A stretch of DNA of 64,000 bases from Azospirillum sp. (GTDB lineage: Bacteria; Pseudomonadota; Alphaproteobacteria; Azospirillales; Azospirillaceae): contig WGNK01000004.1 of the NCBI GenBank assembly GCA_016124535.1, positions 62,001 to 126,000 of the forward strand. The letters run 5' to 3'. The notes under the pieces are model-generated. The model saw only the letters and a list, made by a program, of their open reading frames with translations. It was not told the origin of the DNA and made no database searches. A program made the position numbers and the translations under genes. This document shows, piece by piece, positions 40,059-49,240 of this stretch. Each line of letters opens with the position of its first letter. Within the stretch, counting starts at the first letter, position 1.

Positions 40059-40072
40059 TCGAAAACGAAAAT
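40059..40072 (-). promoter_or_regulatory. Candidate GlpR operator before glpR
   Basis: TCGAAAACGAAAAT, about 42-55 bases upstream of the glpR start, shares AAAACGAAA with the coding-strand sequence before glpD (37294-37310). This suggests autoregulation of glpR together with control of the transport operon. Confidence 0.5.
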
Positions 40073-40177
40073 TATGAAAGCGGGTGGTGCCGGCTCCGAC
40101 GGGGCGACTGTGGTCGAGACGCTTCCCAGCGGCAAGGGCTCTGGGTTAGGTTCAGGGGTTGCCACCTGGGATGGCGA

Positions 40178-41869
40178 ATGAAGCTCAAGAACAGCCTGGT
40201 TCGCCGTTATTTCCTGGTCACCCTCGGGATCTGGGGGCTGTCATTCGTCGTTGCCGGCCTGCTCTATGATCGCTTCGTCTCGCAATTGCTCGACCAGCTG
40301 GTCGCCGAGCGGCTGAATTCCCAGCTCGCCGCCGCGGCCAGCCGGATCAGCGCCTTCTTTGAGGGGCGCAGCTATGAAATCGACACCTTGTCCAACCATC
40401 CGTCGCTGCCCGGCTATCTCGGGGCGCGGGAGCCTGAATTTGGCAGCGAGATCGCGGAGTTGCTGCGGGTCGAGGCCGACGAGCCCGACCTCTACGGCAT
40501 CCTGTTCCTGGATCGCCACGGCGCGCTGAACGGGTTCATCGCCGGCCAGGCCGCCTCCGGAGCGCCCTATTGGCCGGAACGGCGCCTGGAACTGGCCGGC
40601 TTGCCCGGCCAGGCGCTGGCAGAAACCCAGATTCTCGGGCCGGTTGCGCCGGCCGCCGGTCAGCCTGGCTGGTTCCTGATGCGCCAGACGCTGCGCGGCG
40701 GTCGGACCGGGCCGTCGGCGGGCAGCATCGCGCTGCATGTCCGGCTGGCCTCGGTCACCGAGCTGCTGGGGCTGGCGGCGCCGGCCGGCATCCTGAGGCC
40801 GTTCCTGGAGACTCCCGCCGGCTTCTTCGATACCGTCGGGCAGCCGGCGCGGCCAGCGGGCCGGCTGGCCTTCGGACCCGAGATCCTGCCGGGCTGGCGG
40901 CCGGTGCTGGAGATCGATGCCGGTGCCCTGATGCGCCCGCTGCAGACCGCCCGGCAGGGGCTCTACCTGGCGCTGCTGGTCGGTGCGGCCCTGACCATCG
41001 TGCTGTTTTCCCGGCTGGCCGCCCGGCTCAACCGGCGGCTGGGGACGCTCAGCCAGGGAGCGCTGGCGGTGGCCCAGGGCGATTTCGCCCATCGGGTGAC
41101 GGTCGAGGGGCAGGACGAGATCGCGGTCCTGGCCGACACCTTCAACACCATGGCCAAACGGGTCGACGACATGATGAGCCAGGCGGTGCGGATGGAGCGC
41201 ATGGCGATGCTCGGCGAATTCGCCACCGCGGTCGCCCACGAGGTGCGCAACCCGCTGGCGACCATGAAATCGACGGTCCAGGCGCTGGCGCGCGGCGAGG
41301 CCGACGGCGAGCGCTATAGCCTGCTCGACGACATGGGCCGCGAGATCGATCGGTTGGGCCGGGTGATGCAGGACCTGCTGCATTTCGGTCGGCCCCGGCA
41401 GCCCCAGCGCGCGCCGCTGGCGGTGCGCGAACTGATGCGGCGGACCGGATCGCTGATGACCCCGGCCGCCGAGCGCGTCGGGGTCACGCTGACCGTCCAG
41501 GGCGATGGCAGCCTGGTCCTGCTGGCCGACGCCGACCAGGTCCAGCAGGCCCTGGTCAATCTGCTGCTGAACGCGATCCAGGCTTCGGCGCCGGGCGGCG
41601 TGGTTTCGCTGCGGGCGTTCAACGAGGCCCAGTCGGGCGTTCTGGAGGTCTGTGACAACGGCTGCGGCATTCCGCCCGAGACGCTGGCGCGGGTGACCGA
41701 GCCGTTCTTCACCACCAAGCCGGCCGGCACCGGGCTTGGGCTCAGCATCAGCCGTCAGCTGGCCGAACTCAACGGCGGCAGCCTGAGCATCCACAGTTGC
41801 CATGGGCTGGGTACCACGGTCCGGCTGACCCTGCCCCAGGCCGGGGAGGAGCCATGTCCACGGTTCTGA
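40178..41869 (+). CDS. Membrane sensor histidine kinase of the sigma-54 system
   Basis: A 563-residue kinase. Two membrane helices (about 12-30 and 265-287) flank a large periplasmic sensor of about 230 residues with dCache-like features. HAMP follows (about 288-340), then HisKA with the phospho-acceptor in [16 protein letters not shown] and an HATPase with [21 protein letters not shown] and GTGLGLSIS. It overlaps the response-regulator gene by 16 bases, so the two form one unit. The periplasmic sensor suggests that an external ligand, perhaps the substrate of the downstream transporter, is detected. Confidence 0.93.
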   Translation: MKLKNSLVRRYFLVTLGIWGLSFVVAGLLYDRFVSQLLDQLVAERLNSQLAAAASRISAFFEGRSYEIDTLSNHPSLPGYLGAREPEFGSEIAELLRVEADEPDLYGILFLDRHGALNGFIAGQAASGAPYWPERRLELAGLPGQALAETQILGPVAPAAGQPGWFLMRQTLRGGRTGPSAGSIALHVRLASVTELLGLAAPAGILRPFLETPAGFFDTVGQPARPAGRLAFGPEILPGWRPVLEIDAGALMRPLQTARQGLYLALLVGAALTIVLFSRLAARLNRRLGTLSQGALAVAQGDFAHRVTVEGQDEIAVLADTFNTMAKRVDDMMSQAVRMERMAMLGEFATAVAHEVRNPLATMKSTVQALARGEADGERYSLLDDMGREIDRLGRVMQDLLHFGRPRQPQRAPLAVRELMRRTGSLMTPAAERVGVTLTVQGDGSLVLLADADQVQQALVNLLLNAIQASAPGGVVSLRAFNEAQSGVLEVCDNGCGIPPETLARVTEPFFTTKPAGTGLGLSISRQLAELNGGSLSIHSCHGLGTTVRLTLPQAGEEPCPRF

Positions 41870-43197
41870 TCATCGATGACGAGGTGGCTTTGGTGCGCTC
41901 GCTGAGCTTCGCGCTCAAAGGCGAGGGCTATACCGTTTATGGCGCCCATACCGCGGCGGCCGGGCTGGAGGCCGCCGACCAGTTCCGGCCGGAGGCGATC
42001 CTGCTCGACCTGCGCCTGCCCGACATGTCCGGGCAGCAGGTGCTCGACGCCCTGCGGACCCGCCATGCCGGCACCCCGGTGGTGATGATCTCCGCCCATG
42101 GCGACACCCGCGAGGCGGTCCGGGCGCTGAAGAGCGGGGCGGTCGATTACCTGTCCAAACCGTTCGAACTGGACGAGCTGTTTCAGTTGCTGACTTCGGC
42201 GGTGCGGCGTCCGCGGCTGGTCGGCGATCGCCCGCCGCCGCCGTCCGAGCCCGCTGCCGGCACCATCGCCGGCGACAGCCGGAGTATCCGCGCGCTGGAA
42301 TCGCTGGTCGGCAAGGTCGCCGAGAGTTCGTCGGCGCGGGTGCTGGTGCAGGGCGAATCCGGCACCGGCAAGGCCTTGGTGGCGCGCGCCATCCATGCCC
42401 GCAGTGCGCGGGCAAAAAAGCCGTTCATCGAGGTCAATTGCGCCTCGCTGCCCGAGCCCCTGGTCGAAGCCGAGCTGTTCGGTGCCGAGAAGGGGGCCTA
42501 TACCGGCGCCTATGACCGGCGCGCCGGTCTGATCGCGCTGGCCGACGGCGGCACCCTGTTTCTCGATGAAATCGGCGAGCTGCCGCTGGCGCTGCAGCCC
42601 AAGTTCCTGCATTTCCTGGAGAATGGCGATTATCGGGCGATCGGTTCCGGCCAGCGCCGGACCGCCGACGTGCGGGTGATCGCCGCGACCAACCGCGACC
42701 TTGCCGAGGAGGTCCGGGCCGGCCGATTCCGCGAGGACCTGTTCTACCGCATCAATGTCATTCAGATCCGGGTACCGCCCCTGCGCGAGCGCGGCGATGA
42801 CATTCTGCGCTTGGCCGAGCTGTTCGCGCTGCGGTTCGGTCGCGAGGAACGCTGTCGGCCGATCCGCTTCCTGCCCGAAGCCCAGGCGCTGCTGATCGCT
42901 CACCCCTGGCCGGGCAATGTCCGCGAGTTGAAGAACCTGATCGAGCGCCTGACCGTGCTGATGCCGGGCCAGGCGATCGCAGCGGGCGATCTGCCGCCCG
43001 ACATGCGCAACGGGTCGGCGGAGTCCGGTGGTGACGACGGCGGCGGCTCGATCGTCAGTTGTCTGGCCAGCACCGAGCGCCAGCTGCTCGAAGATGCCCT
43101 GCGCACCACCGCGGGACACAAAGGGCGGGCGGCGGAACTGCTCGGCATCTCGCGCCACGCCCTGAAACGGCGGCTGCACCGGCTCGGCCTCGACTGA
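41854..43197 (+). CDS. Sigma-54-dependent response regulator
   Basis: A 447-residue NtrC-family activator. The receiver (1-120) has the phospho-acceptor in [10 protein letters not shown] and the lysine in LSKPFE. The AAA+ domain (about 140-370) has Walker [14 protein letters not shown], the sigma-54 contact loop as GAYTGA (usual GAFTGA) and [11 protein letters not shown] Fis-type helix-turn-helix is at the end ([19 protein letters not shown]). It overlaps the kinase gene. Two near-consensus sigma-54 promoters lie downstream at 43319 and 44547, so the metallo-hydrolase and transport operons are the likely targets. Confidence 0.95.
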   Translation: MSTVLIIDDEVALVRSLSFALKGEGYTVYGAHTAAAGLEAADQFRPEAILLDLRLPDMSGQQVLDALRTRHAGTPVVMISAHGDTREAVRALKSGAVDYLSKPFELDELFQLLTSAVRRPRLVGDRPPPPSEPAAGTIAGDSRSIRALESLVGKVAESSSARVLVQGESGTGKALVARAIHARSARAKKPFIEVNCASLPEPLVEAELFGAEKGAYTGAYDRRAGLIALADGGTLFLDEIGELPLALQPKFLHFLENGDYRAIGSGQRRTADVRVIAATNRDLAEEVRAGRFREDLFYRINVIQIRVPPLRERGDDILRLAELFALRFGREERCRPIRFLPEAQALLIAHPWPGNVRELKNLIERLTVLMPGQAIAAGDLPPDMRNGSAESGGDDGGGSIVSCLASTERQLLEDALRTTAGHKGRAAELLGISRHALKRRLHRLGLD

Positions 43198-43217
43198 GCC
43201 CAAGCCGCGCGTCGGCC

Positions 43218-43234
43218 GCGCGCCAGCTGCGCGC
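43218..43234. promoter_or_regulatory. Candidate enhancer inverted repeat
   Basis: GCGCGC, CAGCT, GCGCGC (43218-43234) lies 21 bases after the regulator stop and about 85 bases upstream of the sigma-54 promoter at 43319, a typical position for an activator site. It could instead be the regulator's terminator stem, though no T tract follows. Confidence 0.35.
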
Positions 43235-43318
43235 ATGGCGCTCACTGGCGTGCTTGATTTCCTCCGGTACCTGACGGAATTTCTCGGGAATGCCCGGTGC
43301 CGGCCGCCGTCCGAAACC

Positions 43319-43334
43319 TGGCATGGCGATTGCC
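43319..43334 (+). promoter_or_regulatory. Sigma-54 promoter before the metallo-hydrolase gene
   Basis: TGGCATGGCGATTGCC matches the -24/-12 consensus TGGCAC-N5-TTGCW, with GG and GC exactly ten bases apart and one mismatch in each conserved block (T for C, and C for the final A/T). It lies about 118 bases upstream of the gene start at 43452, directly after a sigma-54 regulator gene. Confidence 0.7.
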
Positions 43335-43451
43335 AATTCGGCATCCGGTGTCGCGGCGGGCATGCCGTGGCGGCGGTTTGACCAAGCGTCCGGCTGGGCT
43401 GCCCGGCGGCGGCCGTTCCGGCCGGGATCAAAAACAATCGGGGGGATGATC

Positions 43452-44426
43452 ATGAGTGTCGATATCAGTCGCCGTTCGGTGTTCCGGCTGGGCGCCGCGG
43501 CGGGTCTGGGGCTGGCTCTGGCGCCCGGTCTGGCCCTGGCGCGGGCGCCGATGCTGGGTACCCAGGCGCCCTATTTCTACCGCTTCAAGCTCGGCCAGGC
43601 CGAGGCCACCGTGGTCTCCGACGGGACCTTGCCGCTGGGCGAGCCATCGGGCGCGTTTCTCGGCGCCGGCAAACCCGAGCTCGCCAAAATGCTCAGCGAC
43701 AATTTCCTGCCTCCGGAAAACGTCGTGCTCGAACAGAATGTGCTGGTGGTCAATACCGGCGACAAGCTGGTGGTGTTCGATACCGGCATGGGCATTTCCA
43801 GCCTGTTCGGCGCCTCCACCGGCCGGCTGGCCAGCAACCTCAAGACCGCCGGCTTCGACCCGGCGACGGTCGACGCGATCGTCCTCAGCCACGCCCATAT
43901 CGACCATCTGGGCGGGATCATGAGTTCCGCCACCGCCAGCAATTTTCCCAACGCCCAGATCTATATCGCCCAAGCCGATTTTGACTTCTGGACCGATGAG
44001 GCCAAGCTCGCCGGCCCGGCCAAAGTCTTTATTGAGCATGCCCGGTTCAACCTGATGCCCAACCGCGAGCGGATCGTCTTTTTCAAGGACGGCGAGGAAT
44101 TCCTGCCCGGCATCCAGGCGATGGCGGCACCCGGCCACACCGTCGGCCATACCATCTTCTTCATCACCTCGGGCAAGGAGGTTTTGGCCTATATCGCCGA
44201 TCTTGCCCACCATGCCGTGCTGCTGATCGAGCGGCCGCGGATAGAATTCGCCTACGACACCGATCCCAAGCAGTCGGCGGAGACCCGGGTGCGCATTCTC
44301 GATCTGTTGACCGGCGACCGCACCCGCATCCTGGCCTACCACTTCCCCTGGCCGGGGATCGGGCATTTCGTGCGCCAGGGCGACGGCTATCGCTATTTGC
44401 CGGCACCGATGGCGATGATTTTGTGA
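43452..44426 (+). CDS. Tat-exported metallo-beta-lactamase-fold hydrolase (lactonase candidate)
   Basis: A 324-residue protein. The N-terminus has a Tat signal (SRRSVFRLGAAAGLGLALAP, ending LALARA), so it should fold and bind metal before export to the periplasm. The fold carries the metal motif H147-A-H-I-D-H152, then HTVGH, an Asp in IADLAHH and a late His in AYHFPWPG. The family includes lactonases such as Agrobacterium BlcC/AttM, thioesterases and others, so the substrate is not fixed by sequence alone. The start at ATG 43452 has a G run upstream; ATG 43446 is an alternative. It is preceded by a sigma-54 promoter and followed by the transport operon. Confidence 0.85.
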   Translation: MSVDISRRSVFRLGAAAGLGLALAPGLALARAPMLGTQAPYFYRFKLGQAEATVVSDGTLPLGEPSGAFLGAGKPELAKMLSDNFLPPENVVLEQNVLVVNTGDKLVVFDTGMGISSLFGASTGRLASNLKTAGFDPATVDAIVLSHAHIDHLGGIMSSATASNFPNAQIYIAQADFDFWTDEAKLAGPAKVFIEHARFNLMPNRERIVFFKDGEEFLPGIQAMAAPGHTVGHTIFFITSGKEVLAYIADLAHHAVLLIERPRIEFAYDTDPKQSAETRVRILDLLTGDRTRILAYHFPWPGIGHFVRQGDGYRYLPAPMAMIL

Positions 44427-44458
44427 GCCGCGGCGGGTGAGGCTTCCTCGAATGGCGT

Positions 44459-44473
44459 GAGCGGATAGCGCTC
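44459..44473. promoter_or_regulatory. Candidate enhancer inverted repeat before the transport operon
   Basis: GAGCG, GATAG, CGCTC (44459-44473) lies about 75 bases upstream of the sigma-54 promoter at 44547. Its sequence differs from the repeat at 43218, so the two need not bind the same protein. Confidence 0.3.
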
Positions 44474-44480
44474 AAGGACG

Positions 44481-44500
44481 GCGCCCGGACGGGCGCTTTC
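44481..44500 (+). terminator. Hairpin after the metallo-hydrolase gene
   Basis: GCGCCC, GGAC, GGGCGC (44481-44496) forms a short strong stem followed by TTTC. It lies 55 bases after the hydrolase stop and before the next sigma-54 promoter, and so separates two transcription units. Confidence 0.5.
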
Positions 44501-44546
44501 CGCTCCGTCGCTGGCGACGATGTTACGGGATCGGTGCGCCTCCTCC

Positions 44547-44562
44547 TGGCACACAGCTTGCT
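44547..44562 (+). promoter_or_regulatory. Sigma-54 promoter before the transport operon
   Basis: TGGCACACAGCTTGCT matches the -24/-12 consensus in all conserved blocks (TGGCAC, five bases, TTGCT), with GG and GC ten bases apart. It lies about 95-110 bases upstream of the first binding-protein gene at 44656. Confidence 0.8.
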
Positions 44563-44655
44563 CTTGGCCGGTTGCACTTGAGGACGTTTAAAAAAAATGA
44601 CCATCGCAGCCGTTGTTGCCGACGGGACAAGCGGTGGATCAAGGGGAAGAAGCGC

Positions 44656-45990
44656 GTGGGTCGTCGTTCGGCGCGGTTGTCCGCGCCTCTTGCCATTGCC
44701 TGGGTTTTCGCTGCCGGTCCGGTGCTGGTGGCGCCGATCGGCATGGCGTCGCAGGCCGTGGCGGCGCGGATCGAGCTCGGCGCCGCCGCCACGGTCGCCG
44801 ACCTGACGGTGGGCTGCCTGTTCCCGATGACCGGCCGCGGCGCCATTTATGGCCGCGACAGCGTCGGCGGGATCCGGGTGGCGCTGGCGGATCTCGCCCG
44901 CGAAGACCAGGCTCCGCGCTTGCGCATCGTGGTCGATGACGACCACTCCAAGACCTCCTACGCGCTGCACTTGGCCGATGATTTTATCCGCCACGACGGC
45001 GCGCGGGTGCTGTGCGGCGTCGTCAGCTCGGGTGTCGCACCGGCGGTCGCCGACTTGGCGGAACGACGCGGGGTGATCTTCATCGGCACCGACCATGCCT
45101 CGTCGAGAACCGCGATCGAGGGTTTTCACCGCGGCTATTTTCGGGTTTCCAACGACACCTACAGCTCGATGGCCGCCGGGGCACGCTGGCTGGCCGATTT
45201 CCAGGCCAAGAGCGGTTGGGGCCGGATCGCCTTCATCGGCGCCGACTATGAGCATGGCCATGTCTCGTGGCTGGATCTGACCAGCAACCTGAAGCGGCTG
45301 GGCGTCCGCTATCAGGAGGTCGCGGTATTGTGGCCGAAGCTCTATGAGCCGGACTATTCGGCCTATATCGAGGCCCTGCGCAACAGCCGGCCCGAAATCA
45401 TCGTCTCGGCGCTGTGGGGCGGCGATTTCGTCGCCTTCCTCCGCCAGGCGATTCCGGCCGGCCTGCTCCAGGGCATCCGGCTGGCCAGCTTCGATACCGG
45501 CGGCAACTACGATACCCTGGTGGCGCTGGGCGACCACCCGCCCGCGGGCCTGGTGCTGTCGTCGCGTCACCATGACAACTGGCCGCCGACCGCACGCAAC
45601 CGTGCCTTCGTCGAGGCCTTCCACGCGCTCGAGGGCCGTTATCCGACCTATGCCGCGGAGGGCGCCTATGCCGGGATCATGGCGATCGCCCGGACTCTCC
45701 AGGCGCTCGGCCGCGACGCCGACCGCGAGGCGATGATCGCCTTTCTGGAGCACCTGCATCTGCCCTTGCCGGAGGATCCCGACGGCACGGTGTCCCGGAT
45801 CAATCCGCTCACCCATCAGATCGTCCAGGCCCAGGCGATCGGCGAACCGGTCGCCAATGACGACTTCCCGCCGGCCCGGGTCATGCTCGGTAACTGGACG
45901 GTCTATTCGGGCGACCAGCTTGAGCCGCCGCCCCAGGTGGTCGAGCAACGCCGGGCCGCGGCGGCCCCGGAGAGCGAAGCCGCCCGTTGA
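44656..45990 (+). CDS. Periplasmic binding protein of branched-chain-amino-acid type (first of two)
   Basis: A type-I periplasmic binding protein of about 444 residues. After an N-terminal signal region (PLAIAWVFAAGPVLVAP, possible cleavage near AVAA) it has LTVGCLFPMTGRGAIYG, the standard LivK-type opening, then VDDDHSKTSYALHLADDFI, a serine loop VVSSGVAPAV and a YAAEGAYAGIMAIA helix. Such proteins bind amino acids, amides, ureas or organic acids. The start is taken as GTG 44656, with AAGGGGAAG upstream; an ATG at 44572 also exists but has no site. It is followed after 31 bases by a second, different binding protein. Confidence 0.8.
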   Translation: MGRRSARLSAPLAIAWVFAAGPVLVAPIGMASQAVAARIELGAAATVADLTVGCLFPMTGRGAIYGRDSVGGIRVALADLAREDQAPRLRIVVDDDHSKTSYALHLADDFIRHDGARVLCGVVSSGVAPAVADLAERRGVIFIGTDHASSRTAIEGFHRGYFRVSNDTYSSMAAGARWLADFQAKSGWGRIAFIGADYEHGHVSWLDLTSNLKRLGVRYQEVAVLWPKLYEPDYSAYIEALRNSRPEIIVSALWGGDFVAFLRQAIPAGLLQGIRLASFDTGGNYDTLVALGDHPPAGLVLSSRHHDNWPPTARNRAFVEAFHALEGRYPTYAAEGAYAGIMAIARTLQALGRDADREAMIAFLEHLHLPLPEDPDGTVSRINPLTHQIVQAQAIGEPVANDDFPPARVMLGNWTVYSGDQLEPPPQVVEQRRAAAAPESEAAR

Positions 45991-46021
45991 AATGATCATA
46001 AAAAACCAAGGAGGATACGCT

Positions 46022-47326
46022 TTGAAAACGACGACCAAGACCCTGGGATCGGCCCTGGCGCTGGCTGCGACGGTGGCACTGACCTCGGGCGCCAGTGCCG
46101 CCGACGAGGCCAAGTTCCGGCTCGGCCTGGTGACTTTCCTGTCGGGGGCGGCGGCCGGGCCGTTCGGTGTGCCCGCGGCCAACGGCGCCAAGGTGCTGAT
46201 CGAGGCGCTCAACGACGGCCAGGTGCCTGCGCCCTACACGGCCAAGGGCATCAACGGCGTCGAGATCGAGCCGGTCATCATCGACGAGGCCGGCGGTACC
46301 ACCAAGCAGGTCGAGGAATACCGCAACCTGGTGGAGCGCCAGAAGGTCGACGCGGTGATCGGCTATATCTCGTCGGGCGACTGCCTGGCGGTGTCGCCGG
46401 TGGTCGAGGAACTCAAAGTGCCGACCGTGTTCTTCGACTGCGGCACCTCGCGGCTGTTCGAAGAGAACAAGACGCCGACCTATCTGTTCCGCACCGGTCC
46501 CGATGCGGTGATCGACAATATTGCCGCCGCCCGCTACCTGATCGATACCGGCCGCAAGACCGATTCGATTGCCGGCATCAACCAGAACTATGCCTGGGGC
46601 CAGGATTCCTGGGCCGATTTCAAGGCGACGATGCTGGCGCTGAAGCCGGGGACGAAAGTCGTCGCCGAGCAGTTTCCGAAAATCTTTCAGGGCCAGTACG
46701 GCGCGGAAATTTCGGCGATCTCGGTCGCCCGGCCGGATGTCGTCCATTCCAGCTTCTGGGGCGGCGACATGGAGGCCCTGGTGCTGCAGGGCACCGCGCG
46801 CGGCCTGTTCGACGGCCGCACCGGCATCCTGACCACCGGTGAATCCGGGCTCGACCGCTTCAAGGCACAGGCGCCCAACGGCCTGATCCTGGGCGCCCGC
46901 GGGCCGTTCGGCGCGCTGCAGCCCGATACCGCGCTGTCGAAATGGTTCACCGCACTCTACAACGCCAAGACCGGTCTGCAGCCGACCTACCCGACCAGCA
47001 AGATGGCCCAGGCGATCCTCGGCCTCAAAGCCGCGGCCGAGAAGGCCGGTGCCAAGCCGGGCAGCCTGCCGTCCAAGGAAGCGCTGGTTGGGGCGTTCCC
47101 CGGCCTGACCTTCGAGTCGGTGGCCGGCACCGTGGCGATGAGCCGGGCCGGCGGGCACCAGGCACTCCAGGACATCACCTATGGCGAGTACCAGTACGAC
47201 AAGAAGGCCGACAAGGCATCGCTGGCCAAACTGAAGACCTATGCCGGCGATTGCGTGATGCCGCCCGACGGCATCAGCTCAGCCGACTGGATCAAGGCCG
47301 GCTTCCCCGGCGCCAAGTGCAACTGA
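46022..47326 (+). CDS. Periplasmic binding protein of branched-chain-amino-acid type (second of two)
   Basis: A 434-residue type-I binding protein: signal peptide LGSALALAATVALTSGASA, then FRLGLVTFLSGAAAGPFG and EYRNLVERQKVDAVIGYISSGDCLAVSP. The start is a TTG at 46022: AAGGAGG sits seven bases before it, whereas the in-frame ATG at 45991 is upstream of this site and would place the signal peptide deep in the protein. The protein is only loosely similar in appearance to the preceding one. Two binding proteins may feed one LivHMGF transporter, or one may act as a sensor for the two-component system. Confidence 0.88.
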   Translation: MKTTTKTLGSALALAATVALTSGASAADEAKFRLGLVTFLSGAAAGPFGVPAANGAKVLIEALNDGQVPAPYTAKGINGVEIEPVIIDEAGGTTKQVEEYRNLVERQKVDAVIGYISSGDCLAVSPVVEELKVPTVFFDCGTSRLFEENKTPTYLFRTGPDAVIDNIAAARYLIDTGRKTDSIAGINQNYAWGQDSWADFKATMLALKPGTKVVAEQFPKIFQGQYGAEISAISVARPDVVHSSFWGGDMEALVLQGTARGLFDGRTGILTTGESGLDRFKAQAPNGLILGARGPFGALQPDTALSKWFTALYNAKTGLQPTYPTSKMAQAILGLKAAAEKAGAKPGSLPSKEALVGAFPGLTFESVAGTVAMSRAGGHQALQDITYGEYQYDKKADKASLAKLKTYAGDCVMPPDGISSADWIKAGFPGAKCN

Positions 47327-47337
47327 TCGCGCCGGAA

Positions 47338-47366
47338 ATCCCCTCCCTCCTTGCGGGGGAGGGGAT
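47338..47366 (+). repeat. Hairpin between binding-protein and permease genes
   Basis: ATCCCCTCCC (47338-47347) and GGGAGGGGAT (47357-47366) are perfect ten-base arms. Stems at this position in ABC operons often stabilise the upstream mRNA or partly stop transcription, so the binding protein is made in excess over the membrane parts. Confidence 0.65.
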
Positions 47367-47387
47367 GCGCAGAGGGAGAGTATCGCC

Positions 47388-48287
47388 ATGACCACCGCCA
47401 TCGCGATCGGCATGGATGGCTTGATCTATGCGTCGTGGCTGTTCCTGGTCGCCGCCGGGCTGACCGTGATCTACGGCGTCATGCGCATTCTGAACATGGC
47501 CCATGGCAGCTTCTACGCGATCGGGGCCAGCGCCGGGGCGGCTCTGGTCACCTGGTATTTTGCCAATGTCGACGGCAATGCCTACTGGAGCTTCCTCTTG
47601 CTGCCGGCAGCGGCGGTGGTGGCCGGAGTCATCCTGGGATTGGCGGTGGAGCAGGGACTGCTGCGCTTCCTCTACCGTCAGAATGAAATCCTGATGGTGA
47701 TCGTGACCTATGCCCTGCTGCTGATCCTGGAGGATCTGACCAAGCTGGTGTTCGGGGTCGATCCCTATTTTGCCTATCAGCCCTATGGTCTGCTTGGCCG
47801 CTGCGAAATCGCCGGCCTGATTTTCTCCAACTACGACCTGATGCTGGTCGCGGTCTCGGCGACGATCGCGAGCGGCGCCTGGTTCATCCTCAATCGTACC
47901 GTCACCGGCAAGCTGCTGCGCGCCGTGGTCCACGACCGCGAGATCGCGATGGCGATGGGAGTCAATGTCAGCGCCATGTTCGCCGCCACCTTCGTGGTCG
48001 GCGCCACCTTGGGAGCCCTGGCCGGGGCGCTCACCGCGCCGGCGATTTCGGTGTCGCCCGGCATCGGCGTCGAGGTGATCATACTGGCCTTCGCGGTGGT
48101 GGTGGTCGGCGGCCTTGGCAGCATCGAGGGGGCGATCGTCGGCTCGCTGATGGTTGGCCTGTCGCGCGCCGCCGCGGTTCATCTGGCTCCTGAGATCGAG
48201 CTGTTCGTGATTTACGGCGTCATGGCGCTGGTTCTGGCGGTGCGGCCGCAGGGCCTGTTCGGCCGTGCGGCGGCGAGGAAAATCTGA
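47388..48287 (+). CDS. LivH-type ABC permease
   Basis: A 299-residue inner-membrane permease with about eight hydrophobic helices and the LivH hallmarks GVMRILNMAHGSFYAIGA at the start and VVVGGLGSIEGAIVGSLMVGL near the end. GGGAGAG lies upstream of the ATG. The stop overlaps the LivM start by one base (TGATG). Confidence 0.93.
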   Translation: MTTAIAIGMDGLIYASWLFLVAAGLTVIYGVMRILNMAHGSFYAIGASAGAALVTWYFANVDGNAYWSFLLLPAAAVVAGVILGLAVEQGLLRFLYRQNEILMVIVTYALLLILEDLTKLVFGVDPYFAYQPYGLLGRCEIAGLIFSNYDLMLVAVSATIASGAWFILNRTVTGKLLRAVVHDREIAMAMGVNVSAMFAATFVVGATLGALAGALTAPAISVSPGIGVEVIILAFAVVVVGGLGSIEGAIVGSLMVGLSRAAAVHLAPEIELFVIYGVMALVLAVRPQGLFGRAAARKI

Positions 48288-49240
48288 TGTCGGCGAAAAC
48301 CACCATCGATAAAACCCAGGTCGCCTTGCTGATCGCCACCGCCGCCTTCGCCGCGGCCGGCGTGATTGCGCCCTATTGGTTGTGCTTCCTCACCATGCTG
48401 GCGCTGGCCAAGGCGCTGGTGGTCCAGGGCGTGGTGATCCAGATGCGCCTCGGCCTGGTCTCGTTCGGGCAGGGCCTGTTCTTCGGCATCGGCGGCTATG
48501 CAGTCGGCATTGCCAGCAATTTCTGGGGCATTTCCGATGCCTTCGTCTTGCTGGCTCTGGCCTTGGCGGCGGCGGTCGCGGTGGCCGCGGTGCTCGGTCT
48601 GCTGATGGCGCGCTACCGGGACATCTTCTTCGCCATGCTGTCGCTGGCTTTGTCGATGATTCTGTTCGGCGTCCTGGTCAAGAGCCAGGGCCTGGGCTCG
48701 ACCGACGGTTTCAACGTCCCGGCCCAGAGCTATCTCGGCTGGGTCCCGGCACCGGGCCAGCAGAAGCTGGTGGCCTATGTTCTGACCATCGCGGTGGTCG
48801 GGACGGTTGCCCTGCTGCTCTGCCGCTATCTGGGGTCGGGCGCCGGGCAGATCGCCGAGGCGGTGCGCGAGAACGAAATCCGGGTCGAGTATCTCGGGCT
48901 GTCGCCGCGCTGGCTGATTTATGCCAGCTATGTCATGGCCGCCGGGGTCGCGGCGCTCGGCGGCGCTTTGACCGCCTTTGCCACCGGCCATGTCGATCCC
49001 GAGATGGCCTATTGGGCGACCTCGGGCGAATTCGTGTTCATCGCTTTGCTGGGCGGCACAGCCCATGTCGCCGCGCCGTTCCTGGCCTCGATCCTGTTCT
49101 CGGTGGTGCGGACCTATGCCTTCGAGTACACGCCGCACACCTGGCAGCTGATCCTCGGCCTGGTCTTGCTGGCGATCATCGTGTTCCTGCCCAAGGGGTT
49201 GTGGAGCCTGGTCCAGCGCGAGGGAAAGGTGCGGGCATGA
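48287..49240 (+). CDS. LivM-type ABC permease
   Basis: A 317-residue permease with many hydrophobic helices. It has the LivM features VIQMRLGLVSFGQGLFFGIGGYAVG and EAVRENEIRVEYLGLSPRWLIY, the coupling region. It partners LivH. The stop overlaps the next start by four bases (ATGA). Confidence 0.93.
   Translation: MSAKTTIDKTQVALLIATAAFAAAGVIAPYWLCFLTMLALAKALVVQGVVIQMRLGLVSFGQGLFFGIGGYAVGIASNFWGISDAFVLLALALAAAVAVAAVLGLLMARYRDIFFAMLSLALSMILFGVLVKSQGLGSTDGFNVPAQSYLGWVPAPGQQKLVAYVLTIAVVGTVALLLCRYLGSGAGQIAEAVRENEIRVEYLGLSPRWLIYASYVMAAGVAALGGALTAFATGHVDPEMAYWATSGEFVFIALLGGTAHVAAPFLASILFSVVRTYAFEYTPHTWQLILGLVLLAIIVFLPKGLWSLVQREGKVRA

Noticed and set aside
43452..44426. Calling the metallo-hydrolase an acyl-homoserine lactonase outright
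   Set aside because: The MBL fold and HxHxDH motif are shared by many hydrolases; only the gene context favours a lactone substrate.
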